Assembly: GCF_947499705.1 (NCBI RefSeq)
Contig: NZ_CANMPJ010000001.1
Span: 2,577,501 to 2,641,500 of the forward strand
DNA length: 64,000 nt
Direction: 5' to 3'
Origin: an uncultured Erythrobacter sp.
GTDB taxonomy: Bacteria; Pseudomonadota; Alphaproteobacteria; Sphingomonadales; Sphingomonadaceae
A program made the position numbers and the translations under genes. Position 1 is the first letter of the stretch, and the number at the start of each line of letters is the position of its first letter. This document shows, one piece after another, positions 51,693-61,360 of the stretch. Below the pieces are notes generated by a model that was not told the origin of the DNA, did not search any database, and was given only the letters and a program-made list of their open reading frames with translations.

Positions 51693-53372
51693 TCAGCTGC
51701 CGGGCCGGTCCTGGCGAATCTGAAAATCGCTCAGCCGGCGGATCGGGACCCGCATGATACAACGGACGCCTTGCGGGTCGAAATCCAGCTGAACCGGCTG
51801 CTTTAGCTCGAGCGCCACGATCTTCTCGATCAGATCTGTGCCAAAACCGCGCTCGCGTGACGCGCTGACGACGGGTCCTTCCCGTTCGCACCACTCAACC
51901 TCGGCCAGTTCCTCGTCGACGAGCCTCCAGGTGACCGAAACCGATCCGCCTGCGACACTCAAAGCGCCAAACTTGGCGGCGTTGGTTCCCAACTCGTGCA
52001 CGGCCAGTCCGAACGACAAAGCGTTGTTCGGGGCCAGCTCCACTGCTGGACCTTCGAGCGTCATCGCATGATCGCTGACGGCGTTGAAATGCTGGAGCTC
52101 TGCTTCGATCACCGCCCGTAGCGGAATCGTGCCCCAATCGGACCGAGTGAGCAGATCATGCGTCGCCGACAGTGCGCGGATGCGCCCATCGAGACTATCC
52201 GCAAACTCATCAAGATCGTTTGTGCGGCGGCGCGTCAAAGACATGATCGAAAGCACGTTGGCGAGAGTGTTCTTGACCCGGTGGTTCAGCTCGCGCGTCA
52301 GCGAATTTCGGATCGAATACTGCTCTTCGAAAAAGGCTAGCCGGGTCTGATCTTCCAAGGCTTGCTGGGTCTGAAGCCGCACCAGCAGCATGAGCAGGCT
52401 AGCCACGGCAATCCCGAACAGCAGCGTCACCATCGATAGCGGCGCAAGCGTCTTGATCCGGGGTGAATCGACCACCAGAAGCAGTTGGCGATTGGCAATC
52501 GTGACCAGCTGCTCCACCTGCCGCCGACCTGGATTGTCGAGGCTGCGTGAAACGAGCAGATTGTCGGTGCCAGCCTCGCCATCATAGAGCCGCACACCGA
52601 GTTCGCTGGGTTCGGCAAGGTCGATGGCGGAATCGAGAAACCGCGCCGCGTTGAACGGGCTGTAGACGAAGCCAGCCAGCTGCTGATCACTCTCGACCGC
52701 TTTGTAGACCGGCATGAAGATCAGGAAACCCGGCGCTTCATCTGCCCCTTCCTGAGCAAGCACAACGCGTCCCGACGCAGTGGGTCGGACCGTCCGGCGT
52801 GCTTCCTCCAACGCTGCGGCGCGCACGGGATCGGAATACATGTCAAATCCCAGCGCCCGGCGGTTTCGCTCGGTGTCAGGGGAGAAATAGGTGACCGGGG
52901 CAAGCGGGCTAGTAGGTGTGCCGGGATTGGGCCGCACACCTTCAAACGCATCATGGGCGGCGCGATTGCGAGCGAGATAGTCGGTAAAGTCATCAGGCTG
53001 CACAACTTCGATCCAGCCAATCCCTTCAGCGCCGCGATATTCGACATCGAGCCTTAGCTCGGCCACGAATTGGCGGAACATCTGAGGGCGCACCTCATCG
53101 AAGCTTGAGAAAAACGCCGCGCCCGCGCGAATGTAGGAGGAATAGCTGTTGCCCCGACGTTCAAGGGCCGAAGCCACTGACGTGGCGTACTCCTCAACTT
53201 GGGCGTTCTCCCGAGCTCGCGCATTGCTTTCGATCGCGAACACACTGAGAGCGGTAATCGCTGCGATGGCTAGAAAGATGGCAATGGGGACCGCGCGCGG
53301 ATAGCGGACCAGCCAGCGCCGGGCGCGACTGATCGACGGAGCTTCGCTGTCCAAATTTGCGTCTTCTCTCAT
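51693..53372 (-). CDS. CHASE-domain sensor histidine kinase (HWE/HisKA_2 type), stress-response kinase
   Basis: A 559-residue sensor kinase. There is a helix at 27-46, a periplasmic CHASE domain (about 70-290), a second helix at 311-332, then the phospho-acceptor His364 in LTRELNHRVKNTLANV and an HWE-like ATPase domain (AVHELGTNAAKFGALS, then GTDLI). It should phosphorylate PhyR. The start at 53372 is preferred to 53429 because the intervening DNA contains a GGAAC-N17-GTT EcfG promoter, which would put transcription start after the earlier ATG. It lies back to back with nepR-ecfG. Confidence 0.88.
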   Translation of the reverse strand: MREDANLDSEAPSISRARRWLVRYPRAVPIAIFLAIAAITALSVFAIESNARARENAQVEEYATSVASALERRGNSYSSYIRAGAAFFSSFDEVRPQMFRQFVAELRLDVEYRGAEGIGWIEVVQPDDFTDYLARNRAAHDAFEGVRPNPGTPTSPLAPVTYFSPDTERNRRALGFDMYSDPVRAAALEEARRTVRPTASGRVVLAQEGADEAPGFLIFMPVYKAVESDQQLAGFVYSPFNAARFLDSAIDLAEPSELGVRLYDGEAGTDNLLVSRSLDNPGRRQVEQLVTIANRQLLLVVDSPRIKTLAPLSMVTLLFGIAVASLLMLLVRLQTQQALEDQTRLAFFEEQYSIRNSLTRELNHRVKNTLANVLSIMSLTRRRTNDLDEFADSLDGRIRALSATHDLLTRSDWGTIPLRAVIEAELQHFNAVSDHAMTLEGPAVELAPNNALSFGLAVHELGTNAAKFGALSVAGGSVSVTWRLVDEELAEVEWCEREGPVVSASRERGFGTDLIEKIVALELKQPVQLDFDPQGVRCIMRVPIRRLSDFQIRQDRPGS

Positions 53373-53401
53373 TGACCCCACAATCCCTGAGTGTTTGAGG
53401 G

Positions 53402-53426
53402 AACCGAGGAAGCGCTTGATCGTTCC
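53402..53426 (-). promoter_or_regulatory. EcfG-type (general stress) promoter of the sensor kinase gene
   Basis: On the minus strand GGAAC (53426-53422) and GTT (53404-53402) are 17 bases apart, matching the alphaproteobacterial EcfG consensus. The kinase ATG at 53372 is about 23 bases after the expected transcription start. Stress-induced kinase synthesis would give positive feedback. Confidence 0.65.
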
Positions 53427-53518
53427 CATTTTGCCCGAGTTCGATGTGTCACACTATCCGCTGGGCAACTACGACATCGAGCGACGGAGAACGGGACCAA
53501 GGGTGGTCGAAGAGGCGC

Positions 53519-53737
53519 ATGACATCCGACAAGAAATCGACTGAGACCGCTTCAGACGGTGACCTGGCATCGAAAGATGGCCAGTCTCCCGAATGGGCGA
53601 ACGGCCTGAAGCAGCTCTACGACTCGGTCGTGGACGAGCCGCTGCCCGATGCGTTCAAGGATCTTCTCGACAAGCTGGATGACGTCGATTCCGCAGACGA
53701 TGCGCCAAATGCCGCCGAGGGCGGTGGCGATTCTTGA
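53519..53737 (+). CDS. nepR: NepR anti-sigma factor
   Basis: A 72-residue anti-sigma factor of the general stress response. The conserved helix block is NGLKQLYDSVVDEPLPDAFKD-LL (residues 29-50), which binds EcfG and, alternatively, phospho-PhyR. The acidic ends fit the family. ATG 53519 is chosen as the last start before the conserved block with a plausible leader. The TGA overlaps the ecfG ATG (TGATG), so the pair is translationally coupled. Confidence 0.9.
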   Translation: MTSDKKSTETASDGDLASKDGQSPEWANGLKQLYDSVVDEPLPDAFKDLLDKLDDVDSADDAPNAAEGGGDS

Positions 53738-54357
53738 TGGCGGACAAGAAAGAAATTCCCAGCCGAACGCCGAGTGAGAAGGCAGACTTCAAGCGAGAGC
53801 TTACCGAAGTCGTGCCGCATCTGCGTGCGTTTGCACGCGGGCTGTGCGGCCGTCCCGACATGGCTGACGATCTGGTGCAGGAAGCGCTACTGAAAGCGTG
53901 GGCCGCGCAAGATCGCTTCGAACCGGGCACATCCATGCGTGCATGGACATTCGTGATCCTGCGCAATGCTTATCTCACCGACATGCGCCGGAACCGGTTT
54001 CGCGGCGAATATGATGAAGGCGTGGCCGAGCGCATCCTAACGGCACCCGCAGGCCAGGAAGAACCGATCCACCTGTCGGACATGCATCGCGCTTTGCTGA
54101 CATTGCCACCCGAACGGCGCGAGGCGCTGTTGCTCGTCGGCGCGGGCGGCTTCTCTTACGAAGAAGCTGCGCAGATCTGCGGCTGCGCCGTGGGCACGAT
54201 CAAGAGCCGCGTGGGCCGCGCGCGGGCCACGCTGAACTCGATGCTTGCCGAAGGCGACATCCCGCAGCGTTCAATCGGCGACGATATAGCGCACCGCGCA
54301 ATTCTGGAAGAGCTGGATGAAGTCGCGGCTGGCAACGGGGCGACGGCGAAGACGTAA
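53737..54357 (+). CDS. ecfG: General stress response sigma factor EcfG
   Basis: A 206-residue group ECF sigma factor. Region 2 is PHLRAFARGLCGRPDMADDLVQEALLKAW and region 4 is PPERREALLLVGAGGFSYEEAAQICGCAVGTIKSRVGRAR. It recognises GGAAC-N16-17-GTT promoters, one of which lies upstream of the adjacent kinase gene. ATG 53737 overlaps the nepR stop. It is convergent with the symporter gene 15 bases downstream. Confidence 0.93.
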   Translation: MADKKEIPSRTPSEKADFKRELTEVVPHLRAFARGLCGRPDMADDLVQEALLKAWAAQDRFEPGTSMRAWTFVILRNAYLTDMRRNRFRGEYDEGVAERILTAPAGQEEPIHLSDMHRALLTLPPERREALLLVGAGGFSYEEAAQICGCAVGTIKSRVGRARATLNSMLAEGDIPQRSIGDDIAHRAILEELDEVAAGNGATAKT

Positions 54358-54372
54358 ACTAGAGTCAGGCCC

Positions 54373-55662
54373 CTATTCGCCGTCTGTTCCGCCGGCTCCA
54401 CGATCCACTGCTGAAGTCACTGCAACATTCATCGTCACATTGGCCAGCGTACGCATGATGTCCGGCAGCATTTCAACGGCGACCAGCAGAGCGAGCGGCT
54501 CGATCGGGACGCCCATCGCGAGCGCGATCGGACCGATTGAGACCACGAAGCTGATCGAACCGGGCAGGCTCACGGAGCCGATGCTGATGATCACTGCGAC
54601 CGCGATCCCGACCACTACAAGCGGCAAAGAGACTTCAACGCCCGCCAGCGTGGCAACATAGAGCGCGACCGCAAGGTTCATCGCAACACTCGTCGAGCGG
54701 AAGATCGCCACCGCCAGCGGCAAGACGAACTCGCTGGTGCTGTCGCGCAGCTTCAGGCGGGTCGCGCTGTCCAGCATGGCAGGCAGGCTGGCGAGCGAAC
54801 TTTGCGTTGAAATCGCCACCGCCTGTGCCGGAACGACCGCGCTCGCAAACCGCAGCGGATTGATGCCACCCAAGAGCCACGCAAGCAGATATGCGAGCAC
54901 AAGAATGAAGCCGCCCATCGCCGATACGATCAAGATGTAATGCGCCAGTGCCGCAAATGCGCCGCCTCCGCTGCGCAGTCCCACACCGAATGCCAGCGCC
55001 AGAACGCCAAGTGGAGCAAGCCACAACACCCAGCCGATGATCAGTAGCATTGCATTGGCGATTGCATGGAAGAAACCGAGCAATGTGTCGCTCTGCCCCT
55101 CAGGCAAGCGCGTGATCGCGACCGCAAACAGAGCGAAGAAGATGGTCAACGGCAACATCGCGGTCTCCGCAGCCGCGGCGATCACGTTCGGCGCAACCAG
55201 GGAAGCCAGAAAATCAAGCGCGCCCGGCACTTGCTGTTCACCCTCCGGCACTTCCGCGAGAAATCCGGCGGCCGCTTCTGGTATTGGAATGGCTTGCAGC
55301 ACCAAAGGCATGACGAGCGCGGTGAAAATGCCGCCCGCGATCAGCACACCAAATACTAGGGTTAGGAACTTGGCCGCAGCCGCCCCGGCACGCGCTGCTC
55401 CGATCATCTGCGCTATGCCGAGCACCAACAGGCTCGCCACCAGTGGAATGATCGTCATTTGCAAAGCGCGCAGCCACAGGCTGCCCACCAGCGCTACGGT
55501 TTCGCGCAGCCATTCCGGCAATCCGCCGCCCGCGAACGCCACGCCCAGCCCAAGGCCGATGATGAGCGCTGCAAACGTCAGCATCACTGGCAGTCGGATC
55601 GTCACCAGCTCGAAACGCTGATCAAGTGCGGGAACCGCGACTTCGCCCTTATCGGTCAACAA
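54373..55662 (-). CDS. Dicarboxylate/amino acid:cation symporter (DAACS family)
   Basis: A 429-residue glutamate-transporter-fold protein with eight helices and two re-entrant loops. The Ser-rich loop AISTQSSLASLPAML and the NLAVALYVATLAG segment (equivalent to NMDGT) are the substrate and sodium sites. It moves dicarboxylates or acidic/neutral amino acids inward. TTG 55662 is the start, with AAAGGA upstream. It is divergent from glmM. The NMDGT motif is altered, so the substrate may be other than glutamate. Confidence 0.85.
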   Translation of the reverse strand: MLTDKGEVAVPALDQRFELVTIRLPVMLTFAALIIGLGLGVAFAGGGLPEWLRETVALVGSLWLRALQMTIIPLVASLLVLGIAQMIGAARAGAAAAKFLTLVFGVLIAGGIFTALVMPLVLQAIPIPEAAAGFLAEVPEGEQQVPGALDFLASLVAPNVIAAAAETAMLPLTIFFALFAVAITRLPEGQSDTLLGFFHAIANAMLLIIGWVLWLAPLGVLALAFGVGLRSGGGAFAALAHYILIVSAMGGFILVLAYLLAWLLGGINPLRFASAVVPAQAVAISTQSSLASLPAMLDSATRLKLRDSTSEFVLPLAVAIFRSTSVAMNLAVALYVATLAGVEVSLPLVVVGIAVAVIISIGSVSLPGSISFVVSIGPIALAMGVPIEPLALLVAVEMLPDIMRTLANVTMNVAVTSAVDRGAGGTDGE

Positions 55663-55763
55663 TTTGGTCCTTTGTCACGGCCTGAGCCCTTCCCTTTGCG
55701 AGATAACCGCGCCAGAAGCGCCTGACAAATCGAGCGGCAAACCAACAAGGGGCTAAACCCGCA

Positions 55764-57101
55764 ATGTCACGCAAGTTCTTCGGCACCGATGGGATCAGGG
55801 GCCGCACCAATGCAGGGGTAATGACCGCCGAAACCGCAATGAAGGTGGGGCAGGCAGCTGGACGGCACTTCGTGCGCGGAGGACACCGGCACCGGGTCGT
55901 GATCGGCAAGGATACGCGCCTGTCGGGCTACATGATGGAAAGCGCTCTCGTTGCGGGATTCACCAGCGTCGGCATCGACGTGATCATGACCGGGCCGCTC
56001 CCCACCCCCGCCATCGCCCTGCTGACGCGCGAGATGCGCGCCGATATGGGCGTGATGATCTCCGCCAGCCACAATCTTTTCGCCGACAACGGGATCAAGT
56101 TGTTCGGCCCCGACGGGTTCAAACTTTCCGACGAAGCGGAGCTGGAAATCGAGCGGCTGATGCAGACCGACATTCCGCTTGCTCCGGCAGAGAAGATCGG
56201 ACGCGCACGGCGGATCGACGATGCGCGCGGGCGCTACATCCACGCCATCAAGGATTCGGTCGCCTCCGAAGTCCGCTTTGACGATCTCAAGGTCGTGGTC
56301 GATTGCGCCAATGGAGCCGCCTATCAGGTCGCTCCTTCCGCGATCTGGGAACTGGGCGCGGAAGTCATCACTTTGGGCGTCACACCCAACGGCACCAACA
56401 TCAATGACGGTGTCGGCTCGACCGCGATCGAAGCGTTGCAGGCAAAGGTAGTCGAAGAAGGCGCCGATATCGGGATCGCGCTCGATGGTGATGCCGACCG
56501 CTTGATCGTGGTCGACGAGAAGGGACGCGCAGTCGACGGCGATCAGATCATGGCCTTGATCGCGACCCGTATGCACGAAAAGGGCGCGCTCACCGGCGGC
56601 GGCGTGGTTTCTACAGTGATGTCGAACCTCGGACTTGAGCGCTATCTGGGTGCGCGAGGTCTATCGCTTGAACGCACCAAAGTCGGTGACCGCTATGTCT
56701 TGGAGCGCATGAAGCAAGGTGGCTTCAATGTCGGCGGCGAGCAATCGGGTCATATGATCCTGCTCGACCATGCGACGACAGGCGACGGCAGCGTGGCCGC
56801 CCTGCGCGTACTCACCAGCCTTGTCCGCGCGCAAAAGCCGGCAAGCGAGATTTTGCACCTGTTCGATCCGGTGCCGCAGCTGCTCAAGAATGTCCGCTAC
56901 GAAGGCGGTGCGCCGCTGGATAACGACACAGTCAAATCGGTGATCGCCGACGCTGAGGGTGAACTCGAAGGCAAAGGCCGCCTGGTCATCCGCCCATCCG
57001 GCACCGAGCCGGTGATCCGCGTGATGGCCGAGGGCGACGATTCCGCGCAAGTCGAGCAAGTTGTCGACAGGGTGTGCGATGCGGTTCGCGCAGCGGCTTA
57101 G
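55764..57101 (+). CDS. glmM: Phosphoglucosamine mutase
   Basis: A 445-residue enzyme converting glucosamine-6-phosphate to glucosamine-1-phosphate for peptidoglycan and LPS. It starts with [10 protein letters not shown], the phosphoserine is Ser102 in MISASHN, the metal loop is LDGDADR near 245, and the phosphate loop is [12 protein letters not shown] near 415. All four domains are complete. The DUF1272 gene follows after 11 bases. Confidence 0.96.
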   Translation: MSRKFFGTDGIRGRTNAGVMTAETAMKVGQAAGRHFVRGGHRHRVVIGKDTRLSGYMMESALVAGFTSVGIDVIMTGPLPTPAIALLTREMRADMGVMISASHNLFADNGIKLFGPDGFKLSDEAELEIERLMQTDIPLAPAEKIGRARRIDDARGRYIHAIKDSVASEVRFDDLKVVVDCANGAAYQVAPSAIWELGAEVITLGVTPNGTNINDGVGSTAIEALQAKVVEEGADIGIALDGDADRLIVVDEKGRAVDGDQIMALIATRMHEKGALTGGGVVSTVMSNLGLERYLGARGLSLERTKVGDRYVLERMKQGGFNVGGEQSGHMILLDHATTGDGSVAALRVLTSLVRAQKPASEILHLFDPVPQLLKNVRYEGGAPLDNDTVKSVIADAEGELEGKGRLVIRPSGTEPVIRVMAEGDDSAQVEQVVDRVCDAVRAAA

Positions 57102-57112
57102 GAGGCACAGAC

Positions 57113-57337
57113 ATGCTTGAAATGCGCCCCGATTGCGAACGCTGCGGCACCGATTTGCCCGCCGAAGCCCCCGGCGCATTTATTTGCAGCTTCGAATGCA
57201 CATTCTGCGCGCCGTGTGCCGAAGAGCTCGACGATGCCTGCCCCAATTGCGGGGGTGAGCTGATGGATCGTCCCACCCGCGCCAAGGCTCTTCACGAAAA
57301 GTTCCCGCCTTCTACCGCGCGTAAGTTCGCAGGCTAG
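57113..57337 (+). CDS. DUF1272 small zinc-ribbon-like protein
   Basis: A 74-residue protein with four CxxC-type pairs: CERCGTDL, CSFECTFCAPC and CPNCGG. This is the DUF1272 pattern. It probably binds one or two zinc ions; function unknown. ATG 57113 follows the glmM stop by 11 bases with AGGAGG upstream, so it is in the glmM operon. Confidence 0.85.
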   Translation: MLEMRPDCERCGTDLPAEAPGAFICSFECTFCAPCAEELDDACPNCGGELMDRPTRAKALHEKFPPSTARKFAG

Positions 57338-57343
57338 GAGACA

Positions 57344-58093
57344 ATGCCCAGCCTGCCCCGGATCGCGCTGCAATCGCTCCCGCTCACGCTGTTTCTGATG
57401 GTGTGCTCGGTCGGGCTGGTGGCGCTGTCGGCGATCCCCTCGATTGGTGTGCAATTGGGGCCGCTCGTATGCGAAGCGGGTGAGACGATGGTCTACGAAA
57501 CGACCCGCTGGTCTAGCCCCGGGAAATCGGGCGAGAGCGTCGCGTACTTCTGCGAGAGTGAAACCGGCCGCACCCCTGCCGACACGTCACAGATCATCTT
57601 CTGGGCCGCCATCGCCTATGTCGTGCTCTGGATGCTGATTGTCTGGCCAATCGTAACTCTGTTTCGATACCGCTCGGCCCGGAACGAGCAGCGCCTCAGC
57701 CGCGAAGGCATTCCGGCGAGCGCGACAATCCAGTCGGTCCAGCAGACCAATATGGTCGTGAACCGCATGCCTGTGCTCAGAATCACACTGAAGGTTGAAC
57801 CCGACGGTCGGCCCCCATTCGAAACGACCATGCGCCGAACGACCCCGGAGATCTTCATTCCCTATCTGCAACCGGGCCGCACTGTTCCCGTCCTGCTTGA
57901 TCCCAGCAAGCCCAGCAAAGTGATCCTGCGTTTCGACGAGATCGCACAGCATTCGATCGCGGCTGACGCTGCCCATGCAGACCAAGACGAGGGCCTCGAA
58001 ACCCTCCGCTCACTCAAAACGATGCTCGACGAAGGCCTGATCGAACAGAGCGAATACGACGCCAAGAAGACCGAAATCATGGAGCGGATGTGA
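57344..58093 (+). CDS. DUF3592-like membrane protein with SHOCT tail
   Basis: A 249-residue protein. It has an N-terminal helix (LPLTLFLMVCSVGLVALSAI), a second helix near 88-108 (IFWAAIAYVVLWMLIVWPIV), a soluble beta domain (ASATIQSVQQTNMVVNRMPVLRITLKV), and a C-terminal SHOCT helix pair (LKTMLDEGLIEQSEYDAKKTEIM). The extracytoplasmic loop holds two Cys. SHOCT parts mediate oligomerisation. No reaction is known. The stop overlaps the thiD start by 4 bases. Confidence 0.72.
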   Translation: MPSLPRIALQSLPLTLFLMVCSVGLVALSAIPSIGVQLGPLVCEAGETMVYETTRWSSPGKSGESVAYFCESETGRTPADTSQIIFWAAIAYVVLWMLIVWPIVTLFRYRSARNEQRLSREGIPASATIQSVQQTNMVVNRMPVLRITLKVEPDGRPPFETTMRRTTPEIFIPYLQPGRTVPVLLDPSKPSKVILRFDEIAQHSIAADAAHADQDEGLETLRSLKTMLDEGLIEQSEYDAKKTEIMERM

Positions 58094-58893
58094 GCAAGCC
58101 GCTGCCCCGTATCCTGTCGATCGCCGGTTCGGACTCCTCCGGCGGCGCGGGGATTCAGGCCGATATCAAGACCATCTCGATGCTTGGCGGCTATGCGATG
58201 ACAGCGATCACCGCCGCAACCGCGCAGAACAGCATCGGCGTGCAAGCCATCACCCCGCTGTCGGGCGAATTTGTCGCAACCCAGATCCGCTCCTGCATCG
58301 ACGATATCGGCGTCGACGCGATCAAGATCGGGATGCTGCACGATGCCGATATCATCGCGCACACGGCCAAGGCTCTGGCCGATGTCGATGCGCCAATCGT
58401 GCTCGACCCGGTGATGATCGCAACCTCCGGCGCGGCTCTGATCGACCAGACCGCGATTGCGGCCATGCGCGATCAGCTGTTCCCCCTCGCGACCTTGCTC
58501 ACGCCCAACCTGCCCGAGCTTGAACTGTTGACCGACACCCAGCCGCGCACAGCCGAGGCCATGGGCGAAGCGGCGATGACGCTGGCAGACAAGTTCGATT
58601 GCCACGTTCTCGCCAAGGGCGGACACACGCAAGACAAGCGAATCTTCGACGTATTGGTCGGCCCTGCAAGCCGCGCGGTCTCATTCGACCATGCACGGAT
58701 CGACACGCCGCACACCCACGGCACAGGCTGCACGCTGTCATCGGCCATCGCCACGCTGATTGGACACGGCCAACCGCTTGAGCATGCCGTGCGGTTGGGT
58801 CGCCGCTTTGTGGTCTCGGCCATCGAAGCCGCGCCGGGTTTTGGCGCTGGCAACGGGCCGCTTGGCCATCAGGCAGTCAGAAGTCTGAAATAG
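58090..58893 (+). CDS. thiD: Hydroxymethylpyrimidine/phosphomethylpyrimidine kinase
   Basis: A 267-residue ribokinase-fold kinase of thiamine synthesis, making HMP-pyrophosphate. Marks are ILSIAGSDSSGGAGIQADIK at the start, LTPNLPELELL, and the anion hole DTPHTHGTGCTLSSA with its catalytic Cys/Gly region. Length is normal. GTG 58090 overlaps the previous stop. No other thiamine gene is in the window. Confidence 0.93.
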   Translation: MSKPLPRILSIAGSDSSGGAGIQADIKTISMLGGYAMTAITAATAQNSIGVQAITPLSGEFVATQIRSCIDDIGVDAIKIGMLHDADIIAHTAKALADVDAPIVLDPVMIATSGAALIDQTAIAAMRDQLFPLATLLTPNLPELELLTDTQPRTAEAMGEAAMTLADKFDCHVLAKGGHTQDKRIFDVLVGPASRAVSFDHARIDTPHTHGTGCTLSSAIATLIGHGQPLEHAVRLGRRFVVSAIEAAPGFGAGNGPLGHQAVRSLK

Positions 58894-58908
58894 GACCCGA
58901 GGGTCCGC

Positions 58909-59781
58909 TCAGCCATCCAGCTCATAAAACTCGGCGATATGCGCCCATGCTTCATCAGCTGTCTCACACCAGTGAAACAGGTCGAGATCCTTTTTCGAGA
59001 TCGTGCCTTCTTCGGCAATCGCTTCGAAATCGACGACGCGAGTCCAGAAATCCTTGCCGAACAACAGGATCGGGATCGGTTTCATCTTGCCGGTCTGGAT
59101 CAGCGTCAGCAGCTCGAAGAACTCATCGAATGTCCCGAAACCGCCGGGGAATACCGCTACCGCCCTTGCCCGCAGCAGGAAGTGCATCTTGCGCAGCGCA
59201 AAGTAGTGAAAGTTGAGTGACAGATAGGGCGTCACATAAGAGTTGGGCGCCTGCTCGTGCGGCAGGATGATGTTAAGACCGATCGATTCACTGCCTGCGT
59301 CGCTCGCGCCGCGATTGGCGGCCTCCATGATCGAGGGGCCACCACCAGAGCAGACAACGAACTGCCGCTTGCCATCTTCGATGATCGCCTTTTCGGAAAC
59401 CATCTTCGCGAGCCTGTGCGCCTCGTCGTAATATTTTGCTTTGTCGGCAAGCCGCTGCGCGACCTTCTGGTCCCACTCGTCACCGTCTTTGGCCGCATCG
59501 ATCTTGGTCTGCGCCTGCTCCGGCGAAGGAATGCGCGCCGAACCATACATCACCATAGTCGAGCCGACGCGAGCTTCATCGAGCAACATTTCCGGCTTAA
59601 GCAACTCAAGCTGAAAACGCACCGGACGCAGCTCGTCGCGCAGCATGAAATCATGGTCGCGGAATGCCAGCTTGTAGGCGGGATGCTCGGTTTGCGGCGT
59701 GCGCTCCGGGCTTTCTTCGGCGAAACGGCTCTCTTCGCCTGCGCGATAGAACTTGCGGTCGGTTAGATCTTTATCTGTCAT
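58909..59781 (-). CDS. LOG-family protein (Rossmann fold, nucleotide phosphoribohydrolase-like)
   Basis: A 290-residue protein with the LOG signatures SGGGPSIMEAANRGA and FPGGFGTFDEFFE. Family members cleave ribose from cytokinin or other nucleoside monophosphates; many were once misnamed lysine decarboxylases. This longer form has about 60 extra N-terminal residues. ATG 59781 is used; GTG 59790 is possible. It stands alone between thiD (convergent) and tRNA-Gln. Confidence 0.83.
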   Translation of the reverse strand: MTDKDLTDRKFYRAGEESRFAEESPERTPQTEHPAYKLAFRDHDFMLRDELRPVRFQLELLKPEMLLDEARVGSTMVMYGSARIPSPEQAQTKIDAAKDGDEWDQKVAQRLADKAKYYDEAHRLAKMVSEKAIIEDGKRQFVVCSGGGPSIMEAANRGASDAGSESIGLNIILPHEQAPNSYVTPYLSLNFHYFALRKMHFLLRARAVAVFPGGFGTFDEFFELLTLIQTGKMKPIPILLFGKDFWTRVVDFEAIAEEGTISKKDLDLFHWCETADEAWAHIAEFYELDG

Positions 59782-59830
59782 GACCGGCACTTAGGCGGGC
59801 CGGATGAAGCGAGCAAGACGCGAGATGGTT

Positions 59831-59904
59831 TGGATGCCCCGTGAGGATTCGAACCTCAATTGACGGAGTCAGAGTCCGTAGTCTTACCATTAGACGACGG
59901 GGCA
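59831..59904 (-). tRNA. tRNA-Gln (anticodon CTG)
   Basis: The minus strand folds as a cloverleaf with acceptor TGCCCCG/CGGGGCA, anticodon stem ACGGA/TCCGT with loop CTCTGAC (CTG), T-loop TTCGAAT and encoded TCCA. It begins with T, as glutamine tRNAs of bacteria often do. Confidence 0.94.
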
Positions 59905-60070
59905 TCAGCGGGCGGGCCATTTGCGCTGCCCTGCGAAGCGAGCCGCGCATCTAGTTTTGGAGCGGCGCAAGGTCAAGTGCGCTCGCTCGCTTGCTCTCAC
60001 GCGCCGGTTCGGTTAGTTTTCATGTCAGGTCCTCGCATCATATGTGTGCGAGAGGAAAGAAAGAGTGAGT

Positions 60071-61360
60071 ATGGCGGACACGCTTCCGCCGGACGAAAAC
60101 AGGAGTGCTGGCAAGAAAAGGGGCCGTAAGTCCGGCAAGGTAGCCGATTTTCGCTACAAACGTCCCTCCCAGCCCGGAAATTCCCCGCGCGCCCGCAAAG
60201 ATCGGGAGCGTCGTGGCGGCGCAGGCCGCAAACGCGGGAATGCATCCACACAGCACTGCGATTCCGCGCGCCCTCAAAGCGCAGCGAATGGACATGCGCG
60301 TCCGCAGCAAGGCCCGGCGCGGCATGCTCGTCCGGGTGAAGCCTATGCCGCGCTGGACCTCGGCACCAACAATTGCCGCCTGCTCATCGCGCGTCCTTCA
60401 GGCAAGGACTTCACCGTCATCGATGCGTTCAGCCGCGTGGTGAAACTGGGTGAGGATCTCGCCACCAGCGGACGGCTTTCGGACCAGGCGATGGACCGGG
60501 CACTGGGCGCGCTGTCAGTCTGCGCCGACAAATTGCGCCGCCGCAAGGTGCGTCTGGCGCGCTCGGTTGCGACCGAAGCCTGCCGCCGGGCAGCCAACGG
60601 GCCAGCCTTTATCGAACGGGTGCACCGCGAAACCGGCATCGTGCTCGACATCATCAGCGCCGAAGAAGAAGCGCGGCTCGCTGTGCTCGGCTGTCACATC
60701 CTGCTCGAACAGGGTGAAGGCCCCGCGGTCATCTTCGACATTGGCGGTGGGTCGACGGAGTTGGTCCTGCTCGAACCGAGTGGCCCCGAAGCGCGCAGAG
60801 TGCCGCGCATCCTCGACTGGCAGAGCGTGCCATGGGGTGTGGTTTCGCTGACTGACACTGTGGGACGCGGAGAAAACACCGAAGAGGCACGGCTAGCACG
60901 CTATGCCGAAATGCGCAGGGTGGTGTCGGACAGCTTTGCTCCCTTTGCAAAGCGTATCGCTGATGCCGCCACGCATGACGATATTCGCCTTCTGGGCACC
61001 AGCGGCACAGTAACCACCCTCGCCAGCCTGCATCTCGAATTGCCGCATTATGACCGCAAGGCCGTCGATGGATTGATCGTCCCTTCGACGTCGATGCGCA
61101 CAATCAGCACCGATCTATCGCGCATGTCGCCCGCCGAGCGCAGCGAGCTGCCCTGCATCGGACATGACCGCGCCGATCTGGTTGTGGCGGGCTGTGCGAT
61201 CCTCGAATCGATCCTCGACCTATGGCCAGCCTCGCGGCTCGGCGTCGCCGATCGCGGCATTCGCGAAGGCATTTTGCGCAGTCTGATGGCCAATGAACGT
61301 CAGAGCGAGCGAGCGCTGCGAGCACTGCAAGAGACGCGCACAGGCAACACCGAATCATGA
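60071..61360 (+). CDS. ppx: Ppx/GppA family exopolyphosphatase/guanosine-pentaphosphatase
   Basis: A 429-residue phosphatase with an ASKHA fold. The domain begins near residue 91: AALDLGTNNCRLLIA, then SVATEACRRAANG, ISAEEEARLAV, the phosphate loop FDIGGGSTELVLL, and GTSGTVTTLASLHL. It cleaves terminal phosphate from polyphosphate or pppGpp. About 90 residues before the fold are Arg/Lys/Pro-rich and without structure. ATG 60071 is used; a shorter start is not evident. rlmE overlaps its end by 4 bases. Confidence 0.87.
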   Translation: MADTLPPDENRSAGKKRGRKSGKVADFRYKRPSQPGNSPRARKDRERRGGAGRKRGNASTQHCDSARPQSAANGHARPQQGPARHARPGEAYAALDLGTNNCRLLIARPSGKDFTVIDAFSRVVKLGEDLATSGRLSDQAMDRALGALSVCADKLRRRKVRLARSVATEACRRAANGPAFIERVHRETGIVLDIISAEEEARLAVLGCHILLEQGEGPAVIFDIGGGSTELVLLEPSGPEARRVPRILDWQSVPWGVVSLTDTVGRGENTEEARLARYAEMRRVVSDSFAPFAKRIADAATHDDIRLLGTSGTVTTLASLHLELPHYDRKAVDGLIVPSTSMRTISTDLSRMSPAERSELPCIGHDRADLVVAGCAILESILDLWPASRLGVADRGIREGILRSLMANERQSERALRALQETRTGNTES

